DNA of 64,000 nt from Chaetoderma sp. LZ-2023a (lineage: Eukaryota; Mollusca; Caudofoveata; Chaetodermatida; Chaetodermatidae). Positions 10,701 to 22,141 of this stretch are shown in pieces. The notes under the pieces are model-generated. The model was not told where the DNA came from and searched no databases. It saw only the letters and a program-made list of their open reading frames with translations. The first letter of the stretch is position 1, and each line of letters starts with the position of its first letter. The stretch covers positions 53,369,768 through 53,433,767 of the forward strand of contig CM067360.1 of the NCBI GenBank assembly GCA_034401795.1, in the 5' to 3' direction. Made by a program: the position numbers and the translations under genes.

Positions 10701-12370
10701 CCATCAAGAAATCCAGTGACTACGCCATCTGCTACAATGCCTGATTCAATACATGCCCTTGAGACCAGCATCCTGAAAACATTTTCCTAGGATAGATAGA
10801 GAATTACAAATGGTGTGGAAAGTTTACATTCGTCAGATGATATGGCCATAACAGTCGTGTTTTCAGTCGATTTCTGTCTGGTCCATCACTACTACAATGG
10901 TTTGCAATATAACAATTCTCTTCTGATTAGATCTGATTAAGAATCTCAAACGCGGTAGTCAAACTGGTAGCAGGTGCATTGAATGGTAGGTAGGGAGCCA
11001 CAAACACCTGCTGAGGTTGTTACTAAGTCTCTAGTACTGATGCTGATCCCAGTCCAATTTGGAATTCGCTGATTTTGCGTATTTGTTTGCCTTTAAAGTA
11101 CCCAAATCAATTTACTTGTCCTGGGCTCTCTCTGCTACTCTATTTGTTTCTTCTAAATTAATTGCTTTGGTTACAAGTGGTTGTGGGCCAACTCGCTCTC
11201 CAGCGACCTATAGACTTTGCGCTATACTGCAATTACATTCACCCAATGAGATGTCCCTCTTCCAGTGAGTCTCTTCAATTGTGTCTATATTGCCACACGC
11301 TAGATTTGTAAATACATTAGACTCAATAGAAGCTGAACAACTTGTTGTAGGTGCTAGTTTCTGGAGACACATGGCATTATCATTTTCTTTCAGCTGTGCG
11401 TATGACACTCCACGTCCAAGTCTGTTCAGTGTCTGTCTGGATAACATCAACATTACCGATAAGTATATTCACAGCATATGGTAGCATCAGATGTTTAGGA
11501 TGTTTGTCGTAGCCGCATACCACACCATAAATTATGTCCTGACTAAACGACTATCTCAAACATCTTGACCCTTTATGATGAACTCTTGTTTTCAGGATCT
11601 CCAGTAAGTAGCTCTATGAGAAACCGTTCAAGATAATCTGGTGTACATCAGAAAGAGGGTACGGTCATGGAGTTGTTCTCGTGTCTTGCTTTATGGCAGA
11701 TCCGAATATGTGGCCATGTCTAGTCAATGAATTTGTTGACAGTTGTAGATTTTGTTTTCCAAACTTCTTGTGTAGTTCTTATGATACTAAGCATGATGGG
11801 CTTCTGCATCTACAATGTCTCAACTTGTACCTGTTAAATTCTTATCAGCTCCCTCTATAATTTTCCCAGAGTGTTTGGTCAACCCACATTTGTGTAGATT
11901 TGACAAGCTTTTCCAGCAAGGATGATCACTTCAAATACGTTGTCATTCCACAGAAAAGGCAGTTGGGATCATACAATCTTGATGCTGATGAGGATTGTCT
12001 AGATGGCATTTGTGTTGTACAATCGCTGCTTCCAGCTTCATCACGGAAAGTGTCATCTCATGTTTGTTTCAGAGTTTCTAATTCCTTGTTCATGGTAAAA
12101 AGGCTCCTGCATTTGCTATGATAGGAAATTTGAGGACTTCCTTCTCTCCAAATTGCATGGCAATGTCAAGAATTGAGGCATAATTCCTAGTTTCGGCGGC
12201 TTCTAACAAATTTACCCATGATTCATAGTTATGTGGACCGCTCAGGTGACTTTCTGATGATTCCTGATATGCCTGGTGGATGATGCATTTGACTTGGGGA
12301 GATTTGTGTTGGTTACTTTCTTCAATTGTGAAGAAATGCGCTTCAGCAATAATATCACATTCTACTCTAG
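7782..12370 (-). pseudogene. Decayed copy of an uncharacterised ORF family with a possible PIN/FEN-like nuclease core
   Basis: Read on the minus strand, conserved blocks appear in collinear order but in shifting frames with stops. From N to C terminus they are: a YDPNCLFCG zinc-binding-like block (about 11960); LNRLGRGVSYAQLKE (about 11390); SNVFTNLACGNIDTIEET (about 11290); MLDDILLGLQLASREGNLK (about 10440); WFFAYDKLNYS (about 10370); GEHATFGDVAKSVLTMPLKD (about 9040); QWRDFLSH and FLVYEWKK (about 8840); VISSEDIDIF (about 8630); GMYAYSGCDALSAFDGKG (about 8480); LPPCSNCLVKH with YQAAIW and PVGRGW (8100-8230); and a Cys-rich tail. I know this block order from large uncharacterised proteins, many copies per genome, in corals, molluscs and other marine invertebrates. 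The acidic EDxD block followed by GCDxxSAFxGKG suggests a PIN/FEN-type nuclease fold, which is inference. A hairpin element (9650-10085) interrupts it. Confidence 0.6.
9650..10085 (+). repeat. Hairpin/CRE element, copy 2 (orientation A), inserted in the decayed ORF
   Basis: This is a good full copy. Its outer ends are CCTTTCC (about 9681) and CTCTGGAAAGGTGAATT (about 10070), an imperfect terminal inverted repeat. Between them are CTATGCCCCGCCCATC, CTAGCTAAGCTCCACCCAC, and a hairpin with arms GCTGTTGAATATTTTG (9799) and CAAAATATTCAACA (about 9890). The hairpin loop side carries CAGCAACAGCGCCCAGTC. Then come TTATTAAATAGTAAAA, ACAATTTGTACAAC, and a series of GACGTCATTCATGACGTCAT and ATTATGACGTCATATG sites. 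Confidence 0.75.
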
Positions 12371-13599
12371 TCTAGTGTACATTTCTCTGACCACCACCAC
12401 TATATTACATGAAACAAAAAATTAAAGTAAGCTTATAATGTATAAATAGGATTTCAAATTCCTTCCCATTTAATCAAAACAAATATTCCACCAGATGACC
12501 ACCTTTCAAAGAGGCTGTGTCTTACTCAAACAATTATATAAGTATACACGTTTGTGTAAGGCAGGAAACTTCATATATCATATAGATATCCTGGCAGACG
12601 ACAATTTGTGTAAGCAGCACGACAATGCGTTTTCAATTTACTTAGATTGACACTTTGTGGGATTACCCCGGCCCATGTATTATAATTAAAGAAATAAATG
12701 AATAAGTTTGTAATTTTTCAGTATTTTATCATATACAAAGTTGGGAGTTCCTAGTTTACCAGGTGAACTGTATCTTGTGTTAAGATCTGAGCCATATCGG
12801 ATCAATATTATCTGAGAAACGTCGGCTGACACACAGACAGACAGACAGATTTTCTCTTATGAAATTTTAGTGTACTCATTCGGATAGCATCACACTAATA
12901 TAGTTGTAATGAACCCGTACATATTAAGGCAACCGGCACCATCAATAAGGCCTAAGCCGTATGATAATTTTCTGTATAAAAACTTGAATTGAATTTGAAA
13001 CGTGGTAGAAATAAATTTATACAATTGATAACTCTTCATTAATTAAAATATTGTTTAGCTATCTATAAGAGGTCATCTTTCATTCACGTTCCAAATTTGA
13101 TGCTTCTGACTTGTTTGTTTAAAATTTTATTAAGGTTTTTTGCAGTCACCCCTTTAAAAATACAACAGAACTACAACTGTCGTGAAAATAGGGTAGGCTT
13201 TTTAAAAATGTGTTAACACATAGAAAGTTGTGAATACTGAATCACATATTTTCAATCTCTAGGGATGTAGACCTTGCCAGAAATCACTATGAACATTCGA
13301 CCCCACCCTCACCCCACCCCGCCAAATGGTGTTGACCAAACCTATTGGCTCATGGACTATGTGTAGGAAAGGCAGAATTTATCCAGGGAACCCATCACTC
13401 ACACTAACTGCTGCCCGAATCAGACAAGACACCGCGGGTGTAAAACATGCAACGAAACAAGAAATGATTAATGCTGAAGAATTGCCCTATATTATGTAAA
13501 TTGGCCAAATTTACACAAAGTATGTGGCATTTCAGCCAAATGCAGCATATTGATTCAGAAAAGGTTTCTTCTTTCACAATAAAGGAATCCAAGGTGGCA
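12371..13599. other. Intron 2 sequence, AT-rich, mostly unassigned
   Basis: 12725-12805 is an inverted, degenerate piece of the repeat at 1-340 (AGTTGGGAGTTCCTAGTTTAC). It is followed by a short CAGACAGACAGA run. Nothing else is recognised. Confidence 0.4.
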
Positions 13600-13930
13600 G
13601 CCAAGTTTATGACGTCATAATGAATTACGTCACATGTAGGTTGACGTCATAATCATTTACGTCATGAAATACCTATCTAAGTCCGCCATAGGCGCTTTAA
13701 TAGCGAGTTGTACAAATTGTATGTTTTTACTATTTAATAAACATTATGTTGAATATTTTGAAACTGATTTGACTGGTCGCTGAATCAAGTTAGTTTCAAA
13801 AAATTAAACCGCTTCGCTGTAGTCTTCTGGAAGTTCAGGGAGGTCAGGGTTCGATCGATCCCAACATGGACAAAGTGTGGGCGGAGCTTAGATAGGAATG
13901 GGCAGGGAATGGCTAAAACTACACTCATCC
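13600..13930 (-). repeat. Hairpin/CRE element, copy 3 (orientation B)
   Basis: This inverted copy starts with TATGACGTCATAATGAATTACGTCA and TTGACGTCATAATC sites. Next come ACAAATTGTATGTTTTTACT, TTGAATATTTTGAAACT with a shortened loop, and TAGTTTCAAAAAATT. It ends with GATCGATCCCAACATGG, GGGCGGAGCTTAG and GGCTAAAAC. Confidence 0.7.
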
Positions 13931-14014
13931 ATTTCCGATGGAGTACTCTTGAACCTACTTAGCTCTGTTGTTAGAAGACTAACAACACTATCAGAATGTC
14001 ACATATACACCAAT

Positions 14015-14185
14015 TGAGGAATCCAGTTTTAGTTATGCCCGGGCCCATCTCTAGCTAAGCTTCACCCACACTTTGACCGTATTAGGATCAATCGATCCAT
14101 GCACTCTCTGAATCTCAACTAATTTGACTGGGTGCTGTTGTCGTTGCTGCCCTCTAGTCAAATTAGTTTCAAAATATTGGGCCCG
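14015..14185 (+). repeat. Hairpin/CRE element, copy 4, internally deleted
   Basis: It carries CCAGTTTTAGTTATGCCC, CTCTAGCTAAGCTTCACCC and ATCAATCGATCC. It then goes directly into ACTAATTTGACTGGGTGCTG and its partner AGTCAAATTAGTTTCAAAA, without the CRE-rich end. Confidence 0.65.
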
Positions 14186-14404
14186 GGTGAATAAAAGAGA
14201 ATGGAAAGTAACTAGATGTGTGGTGCGTGAAAAAACCAACAATTAAGCAGCAATGCAATGTATGTATGCTTACCAGTGTCATAAAACGCGAGTAAAACGA
14301 AGCGTCGTAATACGCGTGCATTCACTGAAGCGTGCTGGTGAATTCGCGCATGATTGCGCAATCAAGAGAATAAGTCACATCTGCCATTTTCAGTGAATAC
14401 ATAC

Positions 14405-14506
14405 CTGTTTTTGTTGTTATTGTTGTTGCTGCTGCTGTTGTTGTAGGTGGTGGTGGTGGTGGTGGTGGTGGTGGTGGTGGTGGTGGGTGTTGTTGTTGTT
14501 GATGGT

Positions 14507-14582
<76 letters not shown>

Positions 14583-14690
14583 TTGTCTCGCCTGCGAAGC
14601 AGAAAGCGAGACATATGTGTCACTTTTCCGGCGGCGAGGTGGCGGCGACCGCGGCGACGACGACGACGACGACGGCATTAACAATGTTAA
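14405..14690. repeat. (TTG)n/(GGT)n microsatellites plus a short hairpin and a CGG/CGA-rich tract
   Basis: TTG, GGT and TTG arrays (14411-14583) are followed by GTCTCGCCTGCG...CAGAAAGCGAGAC, a hairpin of about 8 bp. After it comes a GGCGGCG/GACGAC tract that ends at about 14675. Confidence 0.85.
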
Positions 14691-15330
14691 GTTTTTGCGT
14701 TTAGCAAAACATCTCAGCTTATATTTCAGGATCAGTTAATGCTATTGCAACTAAACCTGGCAATGTGGTTGCCAATATTGTTAGAAAGCAGCATGATGAT
14801 ACTGAGGTCACAAGGTCAAAAGTCTCTTTTTTTCAGTGATAAGATTTTGCGTTTAGCAAAACTTCTCGGCTTATCATTCAGGATTGGTTAATCCTATTGG
14901 AACTAAACTTGGAGACATTGTTACCTATAATGTTAGGAAGGAGCATGCTGACACTGAAGTTGCATCGTTGAAGGTCAAGCTCATTCTGACCTCTACAAAA
15001 CATTGTTATTTTTCAATGTTAAATTTTTAGGCTTAGCAAACATTATCATGTTATATTTCGGGACTGCTTAACTCAAATGGAACACAACTTGGGTACATGG
15101 CTGTTTATGCCAAGAGGATACGGGGTGGTAACATAGAGGTCACCATGTCAAAGGTCAAGGTCATTCTAATATTGCTATTTGGCCTCTGCTTTTTCAACCT
15201 TACGTTTTTCCATTCAACAAATCATTTATATTTCAGGATTGGTTAATCCTATTGGAACTAAGCTTGAATACATGGTTACCTATAATGTTAGAAAGCAGCA
15301 TGATAGCGCGGGGGACACAAGGACAGAGGG
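14690..15330. repeat. Tandem repeat, about 170-190 bp, four diverged copies
   Basis: Each copy contains (T/G)GCGTTTAGCAAAAC or a variant, TTATATTTCAGGA(T/C)T, GGTTAATCCTATTGGAACTAA, ACCTATAATGTTAG(G/A)AAG, and AAGGTCAAGGTCATTCT. Copies start near 14690, 14842, 15025 and 15195. Confidence 0.7.
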
Positions 15331-15384
15331 CAATGCCACTGTGACAAACAGGAGACAGGCGAGGCATTTAAAACCGCGGAATTC

Positions 15385-15431
<47 letters not shown>

Positions 15432-15450
15432 GCTGCTGCTACTGATATCG

Positions 15451-15488
<38 letters not shown>

Positions 15489-15520
15489 GCTTCTGCTACT
15501 GATATCGTTGTTGTTGTTGG

Positions 15521-15591
<71 letters not shown>

Positions 15592-15608
15592 TTATTATTA
15601 TTATTATA
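15385..15608. repeat. (TTG)n-(TTA)n microsatellite next to the exon 3 acceptor
   Basis: Three TTG blocks are separated by CTGCTACTGATATCG-type interruptions and then change to TTA. The tract ends 10 bp before the AG at 15617-15618, so the repeat itself supplies most of the T-rich acceptor region. Confidence 0.95.
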
Positions 15609-15618
15609 ACATATCCAG

Positions 15619-15728
15619 GAATGGCACGATCCGTTCATGAAGTGGAACCCTGAAGATTATGGTGGTGTGAAAAAGCTGCATGTTCCTGCTGATGACCTAT
15701 GGCTACCTGATATTGTACTATACAACAA
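15619..15728 (+). CDS. nAChR alpha-type subunit, exon 3 (110 bp, loop A)
   Basis: Residues 89-124 plus two bases of codon 125. The peptide starts [16 protein letters not shown] and ends WLPDIVLYN, the loop D/loop A region of the ligand-binding domain. The tyrosine in VLYN corresponds to Tyr93 of the muscle alpha subunit. The acceptor is ATATCCAG (ending 15618) and the donor is GTAAGC (15729). The 110-bp length and 2-base overhang match exon 4 of vertebrate nAChR alpha genes. Codon 125 (Asn) is completed by the first base of exon 4. Confidence 0.95.
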
Positions 15729-15962
15729 GTAAGCATATATAAGCAGGACCGAATTTAGAGGGGGCATACGGGCATTTGATCAGTGGCCATCACAGACAGG
15801 GGTCCAGATTTAGAAAATAAAAAATATGCAGTTTAAGACATATTGAAAAAAAATCGAATGCTTAAAAGTATTAGACCTTTCAAAATAATGACCAGAAATG
15901 AGAAATTCTTTATGATGTTAGAAATTTTCTGTTGAACGTTTTGCAATTAATTTTAATTTTAA

Positions 15963-16097
<135 letters not shown>

Positions 16098-16974
16098 GGT
16101 AGCGACCGCAGTGCAATTACACTTCGATCTAGACATTTAGAATAAGTAACTGAAACCTTCACGGTATGGTCTTGAGACCCATCAATGGAGAAGTAGTTTA
16201 CTTATTTTACTGATACACTAGCAATGTTTTGGCTCAATTTCTTTGCTAATCCTGCCTACCGAATGCACCCATTAGTTTACTTTGATGGTCACCATTACCC
16301 TGACAGTGGATTGGATGACCAGCTGGGACATTGCATGTAGCAGCAATGGCATTGGCAAGCCTTCACACGGCGACCAAACAAAGGCAAAGTGTACCAGCTT
16401 TCAAATGTCGGACTCCCTGACCCGCTGACGGATTAGTAGAGACGCAATCCATGAATGTGCATGCTATGAGACTCGTTTTATCCATTGCAGTTATGGCAGT
16501 AATAGTTTTACCTATGTGAAACCCATTAGGTTACTTTGCTTATCACCTTTTCCCAGACCGCATATGAACTTGATTTTTTATTATCATATTGATCAATCAG
16601 CTTGTTCAAACGAAGCAAAATTTTTGATTTAGGTCAATGGCCATCTTCTGATGTGTAATATTTTAGAAACAGATTTAGACATCTTCAATGAAACTACTTA
16701 CCACATTGAATTGAAACCCCAAAGCCACTTGACCGAGTGAATTGAAACTGTATCGAGAATACAATCTGAATCAAATTTCTCCATGAAAACATGGTTGCTA
16801 GATTTGTCTAGTGGTAATCTCGAACAGTCTGGACTTCACAAAAATTGCTTCTCCGGAATTGCTGTAGATATCGTGCCAAAGCTCGGCAAATACACTTAGC
16901 AGCTAATGGCCATTGCAGTTTGTTTATGGGAAGGTGATAAGCGACTCACCATGGTCATCTATCAAACAATCCCG
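16098..16974. other. Intron 3 sequence, no feature seen
   Basis: Unique-looking sequence with no repeat structure or protein similarity that I can recognise. Confidence 0.4.
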
Positions 16975-17365
16975 ATGGAGGAATTCAGTTTATCCATCCA
17001 TTATATGACGTAATAATCAACTACATGACGTGTAGGATGACGTCATAATCAATGACGTCATGAATGACGTAGATAAGTTCGTCACGAACGAATTATTAGT
17101 GACGAACTAAGCGTTGTTGTACAAATTGTATGTATTTACTGTTTAATAAACATGCTGTTGAATATTTTGAAACTAATTTGACTCATAGGCAGCAACAGCA
17201 ACGCAGTCAAATTAATTTCAAAATAATCAACAGCTTACCTGTATCGTTTTATGGAACTTAATAGTCAGGGAGTCCAGGAATCGTTCGATCCTAACATGAG
17301 CTAGGTGTGGGTGGAGCTTAGCTAGAGATGGGTGGGGCATAGCTAAAACTGGAAAGGTCTATTAG
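16975..17365 (-). repeat. Hairpin/CRE element, copy 5 (orientation B)
   Basis: This full inverted copy has TATGACGTAATAATC, GATGACGTCATAATC, AATGACGTCATGAATGACG, a hairpin around TAGGCAGCAACAGC (about 17186), and a terminal GTGGGTGGAGCTTAGCTAG, ATGGGTGGGGCATAGCTAA, then CTGGAAAGGTC. The last block mirrors the other end seen in copy 2. Confidence 0.75.
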
Positions 17366-17583
17366 GACTTTGGATATGATTGGATCACTGTGGGCAGTAT
17401 GAATTATTTTATTTGTAGTCAGAAATCTTTGCGTTTATTTATTTCTGACATACATTTCTGTCCATGGTTCAATTCAAAGAGTTTTTTCACGTGTGGTAGT
17501 TAGATTAGATTTTCATGCATTATGCAGAAATGTTTTTATTTCCTGCCTGAATTTTCATATTTTAGTGTTTCTGGTTTAAATCC

Positions 17584-17599
17584 TCATACTACAGATGCG
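17584..17599 (+). repeat. Target-site duplication, left
   Basis: TCATACTACAGATGCG is repeated exactly at 21951-21966 on the far side of the LINE. Sixteen identical bases at both ends are the usual trace of target-primed reverse transcription. Confidence 0.85.
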
Positions 17600-17630
17600 G
17601 GGGAGGGGGGGGGGAGAAAGATGGCACCTT

Positions 17631-18759
17631 CACGTCGATCTCCTCCGTAAGTACCAACTTTGTTGGGAAACTAAGTCATCAAGGAGGCAACTCTGATTAT
17701 GTCTACCGTTCTTCAAACAAGAAACTGTGCTCGATATCCTCGGACGATGCAATCTTCCCAGGAGCTTACCATAGCTACGCGGAATGTACGTGGTCTGAGT
17801 GCAACATCAAAGAGGCAAACCGTAGGTGCAGACTGTGAACACTATAACATCGATATTGCATGCATTCGAGAGACTAAAGTAGCTAACCACTCAGAGCAGC
17901 AACTACAGACAGGCCATAAGCTAGTGCTCATGAAGCAAAAACAGGCCACATACCTGGGCTTAGGCTTCGTAATCGGACCAAGGGTATTGGATCATGTCAT
18001 TAGTTTTGGATACGTCAGTGATCTCGTTGCATTTATCTACCTCGCTATACTTACGTGAAAACACACCGCCACTAAGTGTCGAATTGTCAACGCATACGGC
18101 CCAACTACCGAAAAAGCCAAAGAGAATCCAGCAATATTAGATTCCTTCTATGCAGAATTGAGCTCCACCATCACAATCCCAGCTAGACGGCAACTGTTCG
18201 TCGGTTGAGATTTCAACTCCAAGCTGGGTAAACTCGGAATTGCGGACAAAAGTTCAGGACTTGGCTTATGCATGGGATCCTATGAAGAGAGGGCACACGC
18301 AACAGCAATGGAGATGCACTGGTGGCATTCCTTAGTTCCAATGGCATAGTTGTCACAAATACGGCTTTCAAACACCCATGCCGTCACCGGACGACATGGA
18401 CTGGACACATTACTGATCGCATAGCCCCAAAAGGTTCTAAAGCTACAACAGCTGTCTTCAACCAAATAGACTTCATACTATGCAAGACAGAAGCAAAACC
18501 CTTACTCCGAATGCTCGTTCGCATGGAGGCACAGACCTCAATTCTGACCATAAGCTAGTCATTACACGCCTTTAGATGAACGATCTCTACCTAATATATA
18601 AACACCATACCAGGCAAGAGGGTAGAGTCATCTACAACCTACCCAAGCTCATCAGTGACACTGACACTCAAATGTCATACAAAAAAGTCCTCGGGGAGCA
18701 GATAGCTAACAGCGATGTCAGCTTCGATCCAAGCGAAGCCCTAACAAAAATACTGAAAT
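17631..18759 (+). repeat. LINE 5' segment, first tandem copy
   Basis: It matches 18760-19888 at a constant offset of 1129 bp with about six substitutions (for example CACGTC/CACGCC, ATAGCC/AAAGCC, CGGGGAG/CGGCGAG). It ends abruptly after TACTGAAAT, where the next copy begins with CACGCCGATCTCC. Confidence 0.93.
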
Positions 18760-19888
18760 CACGCCGATCTCCTCCGTAAGTACCAACTTTGTTGGGAAAC
18801 TAAGTCATCAAGGAGGAAACTCTGATTATGTCTACCCTTATTCAAACAAGAAACTGTGCTCGATATCCTCGGACGATGCAATCTTCCCAGGAGCTTACCA
18901 TAGCTACGCGGAATGTACGTGGTCTGAGTGCAACATCAAAGAGGCAAACCGTAGGTGCAGACTGTGAACACTATAACATCGATATTGCATGCATTCGAGA
19001 GACTAAAGTAGCTAACCACTCAGAGCAGCAACTACAGACAGGCCATAAGCTAGTGCTCATGAAGCAAAAACAGGCCACATACCTGGGCTTAGGCTTCGTA
19101 ATCGGACCAAGGGTATTGGATCATGTCATTAGTTTTGGATACGTCAGTGATCTCGTTGCATTTATCTACCTCGCTATACTTACGTGAAAACACACCGCCA
19201 CTAAGTGTCGAATTGTCAACGCATACGGCCCAACTACCGAAAAAGCCAAAGAGAATCCAGCAATATTAGATTCCTTCTATGCAGAATTGAGCTCCACCAT
19301 CACAATCCCAGCTAGACGGCAACTGTTCGTCGGTTGAGATTTCAACTCCAAGCTGGGTAAACTCGGAATTGCGGACAAAAGTTCAGGACTTGGCTTATGC
19401 ATGGGATCCTATGAAGAGAGGGCACACGCAACAGCAATGGAGATGCACTGGTGGCATTCCTTAGTTCCAATGGCATAGTTGTCACAAATACGGCTTTCAA
19501 ACACCCATGCCGTCACCGGACGACATGGACTGGACACATTACTGATCGCAAAGCCCCAAAAGGTTCTAAAGCTACAACAGCTGTCTTCAACCAAATAGAC
19601 TTCATACTATGCAAGACAGAAGCAAAACCCTTACTCCGAATGCTCGTTCGCATGGAGGCACAGACCTCAATTCTGACCATAAGCTAGTCATTACACGCCT
19701 TTAGATGAACGATCTCTACCTAATATATAAACACCATACCAGGCAAGAGGGTAGAGTCATCTACAACCTACCCAAGCTCATCAGTGACACTGACACTCAA
19801 ATGTCATACAAAAAAGTCCTCGGCGAGCAGATAGCTAACAGCGATGTCAGCTTCGATCCAAGCGAAGCCCTAACAAAAATACTGAAAT
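18760..19888 (+). repeat. LINE 5' segment, second tandem copy
   Basis: This copy runs on into the RT domain. It shares inactivating changes with the first copy: TGA at 18056-18058 / 19185-19187 and TGA in the GDFN motif at 18206-18208 / 19335-19337. The duplication therefore post-dates the decay. Confidence 0.93.
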
Positions 19889-20210
19889 CTATAGAATCAT
19901 CCGCTACCAGCACCATGGGTGTTCTTAAAAACAACCAAACTAGGTATACTGACGACCCTCTAGTAGTAAAACTGTCAACAGAGCAGAAAGCATTACAGCA
20001 GCGCATCTATCAAAGTGGCCAAAGTGAAGACCGCACCAAACTACGCCGGGAATGAAATATTATTCTGCGCCACATTAGCGAATGCTTAAAAGATCTTGCT
20101 ATTCAACAGGCAGACCCCATAGCAGATGAAACCACTGACACGGATGACTGTCACAACATGTTTCGGGCAGCCCGAGCCCTGAGAGTTACTGACTACACAC
20201 ACCACTCACT

Positions 20211-21900
20211 GTGCACAACTCTGAAGGACACTTTATAGGGACTGACCAGGGAAAAGCCGAGGCGATCCGAGAATGGGTCAAGGAACAGTTCATTGACAAC
20301 GATGATGAGCCCTTGCACCCGTTCTCAGGAGACCACAGGCCATTACTAACACCAATTAAAACAGCAGAGGTTGAGAAGGCACTTAAAGCCCTGAAAAATG
20401 GACGTGCATCTGGACCTGATGGCATGAGCAATGAACTATTCAAATATGCAAGTGACATTATCTCAAAACCGATCACTCACCTAATTAATTCAGCTTTTAT
20501 GCACCACCTTCCTATCGACGCTGTGGGCCAAGTCACCCTTATCGCACTACCAGAGCCCAAGAAGCCGCCTGGGCCCCCAGCCAATCTGCGGACCATTGTG
20601 CTCCTCAACTGCATACCGAAAACCCTATCCAATGTTACTCTATGCCACATCCGAGACAAGATCGATTATTTCACCGGATCATGTCAAAGTGGCTTCAAAC
20701 GTGGACGCAGTTGCACAGACATTGTATGGGCTCAACGCATGTGTGTGTCGGTAGTCATGTCCAAACACTGGGACTTCCACAAAATGGGCATTGACATGTC
20801 ACGCGCCTTCGACACAATTAAACGCTCAAAGATCCTAGATGTACTACGCCAGGCCAGTTGCAATGAAGATGAGCTACGACTAGTGAGCCTACTGCTTGCA
20901 GACACCAAGCTAAGAGTATGAGTCAAGTCAGTGACGTCTGTAGAGTTTGAGACATCAAGCAGCTCCCCACATGGAGATGGTCTATCTCCGGTGCTTTTCA
21001 CCTGCTACATTGCTGCCGCATTGAAATCTGTGCTGGAAAATTCTACAAGACCAAACTCCCAGTGTCAATACTGGGCATGCCGCTAGAGATATAATATGCC
21101 GACGATGTGGACCTCATAGACGAGGAAAAGAAACCCCTTGACGAACTTCTCCCAATAGCTACAAGCAAACTAAAAATTGAGAATCTCTTTATGAAGGAAT
21201 CCAAAACAGAGTTCACCTACCTCATATACCTATCGACAAAGCATGAAACTATAGAAAATGACAACCCACTTCGTGGCGGCGAACCATGGAGGAAAAGTAG
21301 AATCCGGGGATCACTGCTTTGTAGTACTGCTGACATTTCTGCATGCTTCGTCATGGGGAACATAGCTTTCCAGTCCTTCTGGAAGCTATGGATTCGTAGA
21401 TCAAAGATGCCCTTGATAAAGAGGCTACATATACAATGCAACCTGCTTATCCTTGATGCTGTATAACTGTAACAGCTGGGCAGCTCCAAAGGCAGGTCTA
21501 GACAAACGCGATGCCTGCCACCGCAAACACCTACGCACTTCTTCAGAAGCAGAAAATCACTGGACACCAATGTCCAGACAGCATAATTTCCAACGATGCA
21601 CTATACAAGATGTGCAATACGTCGCCGCTGTCTGTAAAAGTCGCCCAGCAAAGATGGTCCATGTTTGGCCATGTGCTAGGAATGCCAGACACACCAGCAC
21701 AGAGAGCCTTGGAATTCGTCCTACTCGGAGCCAGCAAATACAAAGCCAGGAGAGGACGTCATTGCGTAAATCTGCTAAGCGTGCTACGAGGTGACCTGAA
21801 GAAAGCAGGACTCCGTACACTCAAGTCAAGAATGGACCTGAGGAAGCTCAGTATTTCGGCTGAGGACAAGACACAGCGGGCAAAAGCGAAGACGGACTGA
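20211..21900 (+). pseudogene. LINE reverse transcriptase and C terminus, broken by stops and frameshifts
   Basis: Read with interruptions, the RT shows NGRASGPDGMSNELF, GPPANLRTIVLLN (the N-RPI motif), FTGSCQSGFKRGRSC, DMSRAFDTI (first catalytic Asp), an in-frame TGA at 20919-20921, then SSPHGDGLSPVLF. After a frameshift comes YADDVDLID (catalytic Asp pair, 21095-21121), preceded directly by a TAA. The thumb and C-terminal part ends at the TGA at 21898-21900. It cannot make an active enzyme as it stands. Confidence 0.88.
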
Positions 21901-21950
21901 TTGCAGCTGTAGGATGTTTCTACTTCTACTACAGCCGCAGAATACAGTAA

Positions 21951-21966
21951 TCATACTACAGATGCG
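21951..21966 (+). repeat. Target-site duplication, right
   Basis: Exact 16-base copy of 17584-17599. The following bases (CGGTAC) differ from those after the left copy (GGGGGA). Confidence 0.85.
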
Positions 21967-22141
21967 CGGTACATTTCCCTTGTTTATCATGTCACCAAAG
22001 AATCATATTCAGCTTTCATGAGCTAATTTTAATCAACCAGAAAATTATCATCTGTGTTTCATGGAACAAAAATATATCAAATTAAACATCTAACATTTGA
22101 AACTTTTTATATTTTATTTAATATTGTTTTTATTTTAACAG

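Larger units (their letters stand above)
17600..21950 (+). mobile_element. Non-LTR retrotransposon (LINE) with AP endonuclease and RT, decayed, internally duplicated
   Basis: The element is 4351 bp between two 16-bp direct repeats. Without the internal 1129-bp duplication it would be about 3.2 kb, the size of a single-ORF LINE such as RTE, although the clade is not settled. An AP endonuclease occurs in two copies (about 17730-18240 and 18860-19370) with RNVRGLSA, IDIACIRETKV and a GDFN motif broken by TGA. The reverse transcriptase follows from about 20330. The C terminus (21450-21900) has WSMFGHVLGMPD, common in LINEs. The 3' end, AATACAGTAA, has no poly-A tail. It lies in sense orientation in receptor intron 3. 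Confidence 0.88.

Noticed and set aside
13840-13870. tRNA T-arm-like GGGTTCGATCGATCC
   Set aside because: No matching acceptor stem, anticodon arm or D-arm. The block belongs to the hairpin element.
18280-19594. Minus-strand 61-codon ORFs occurring twice
   Set aside because: They lie antisense to the LINE endonuclease and are repeated only because that segment is duplicated.
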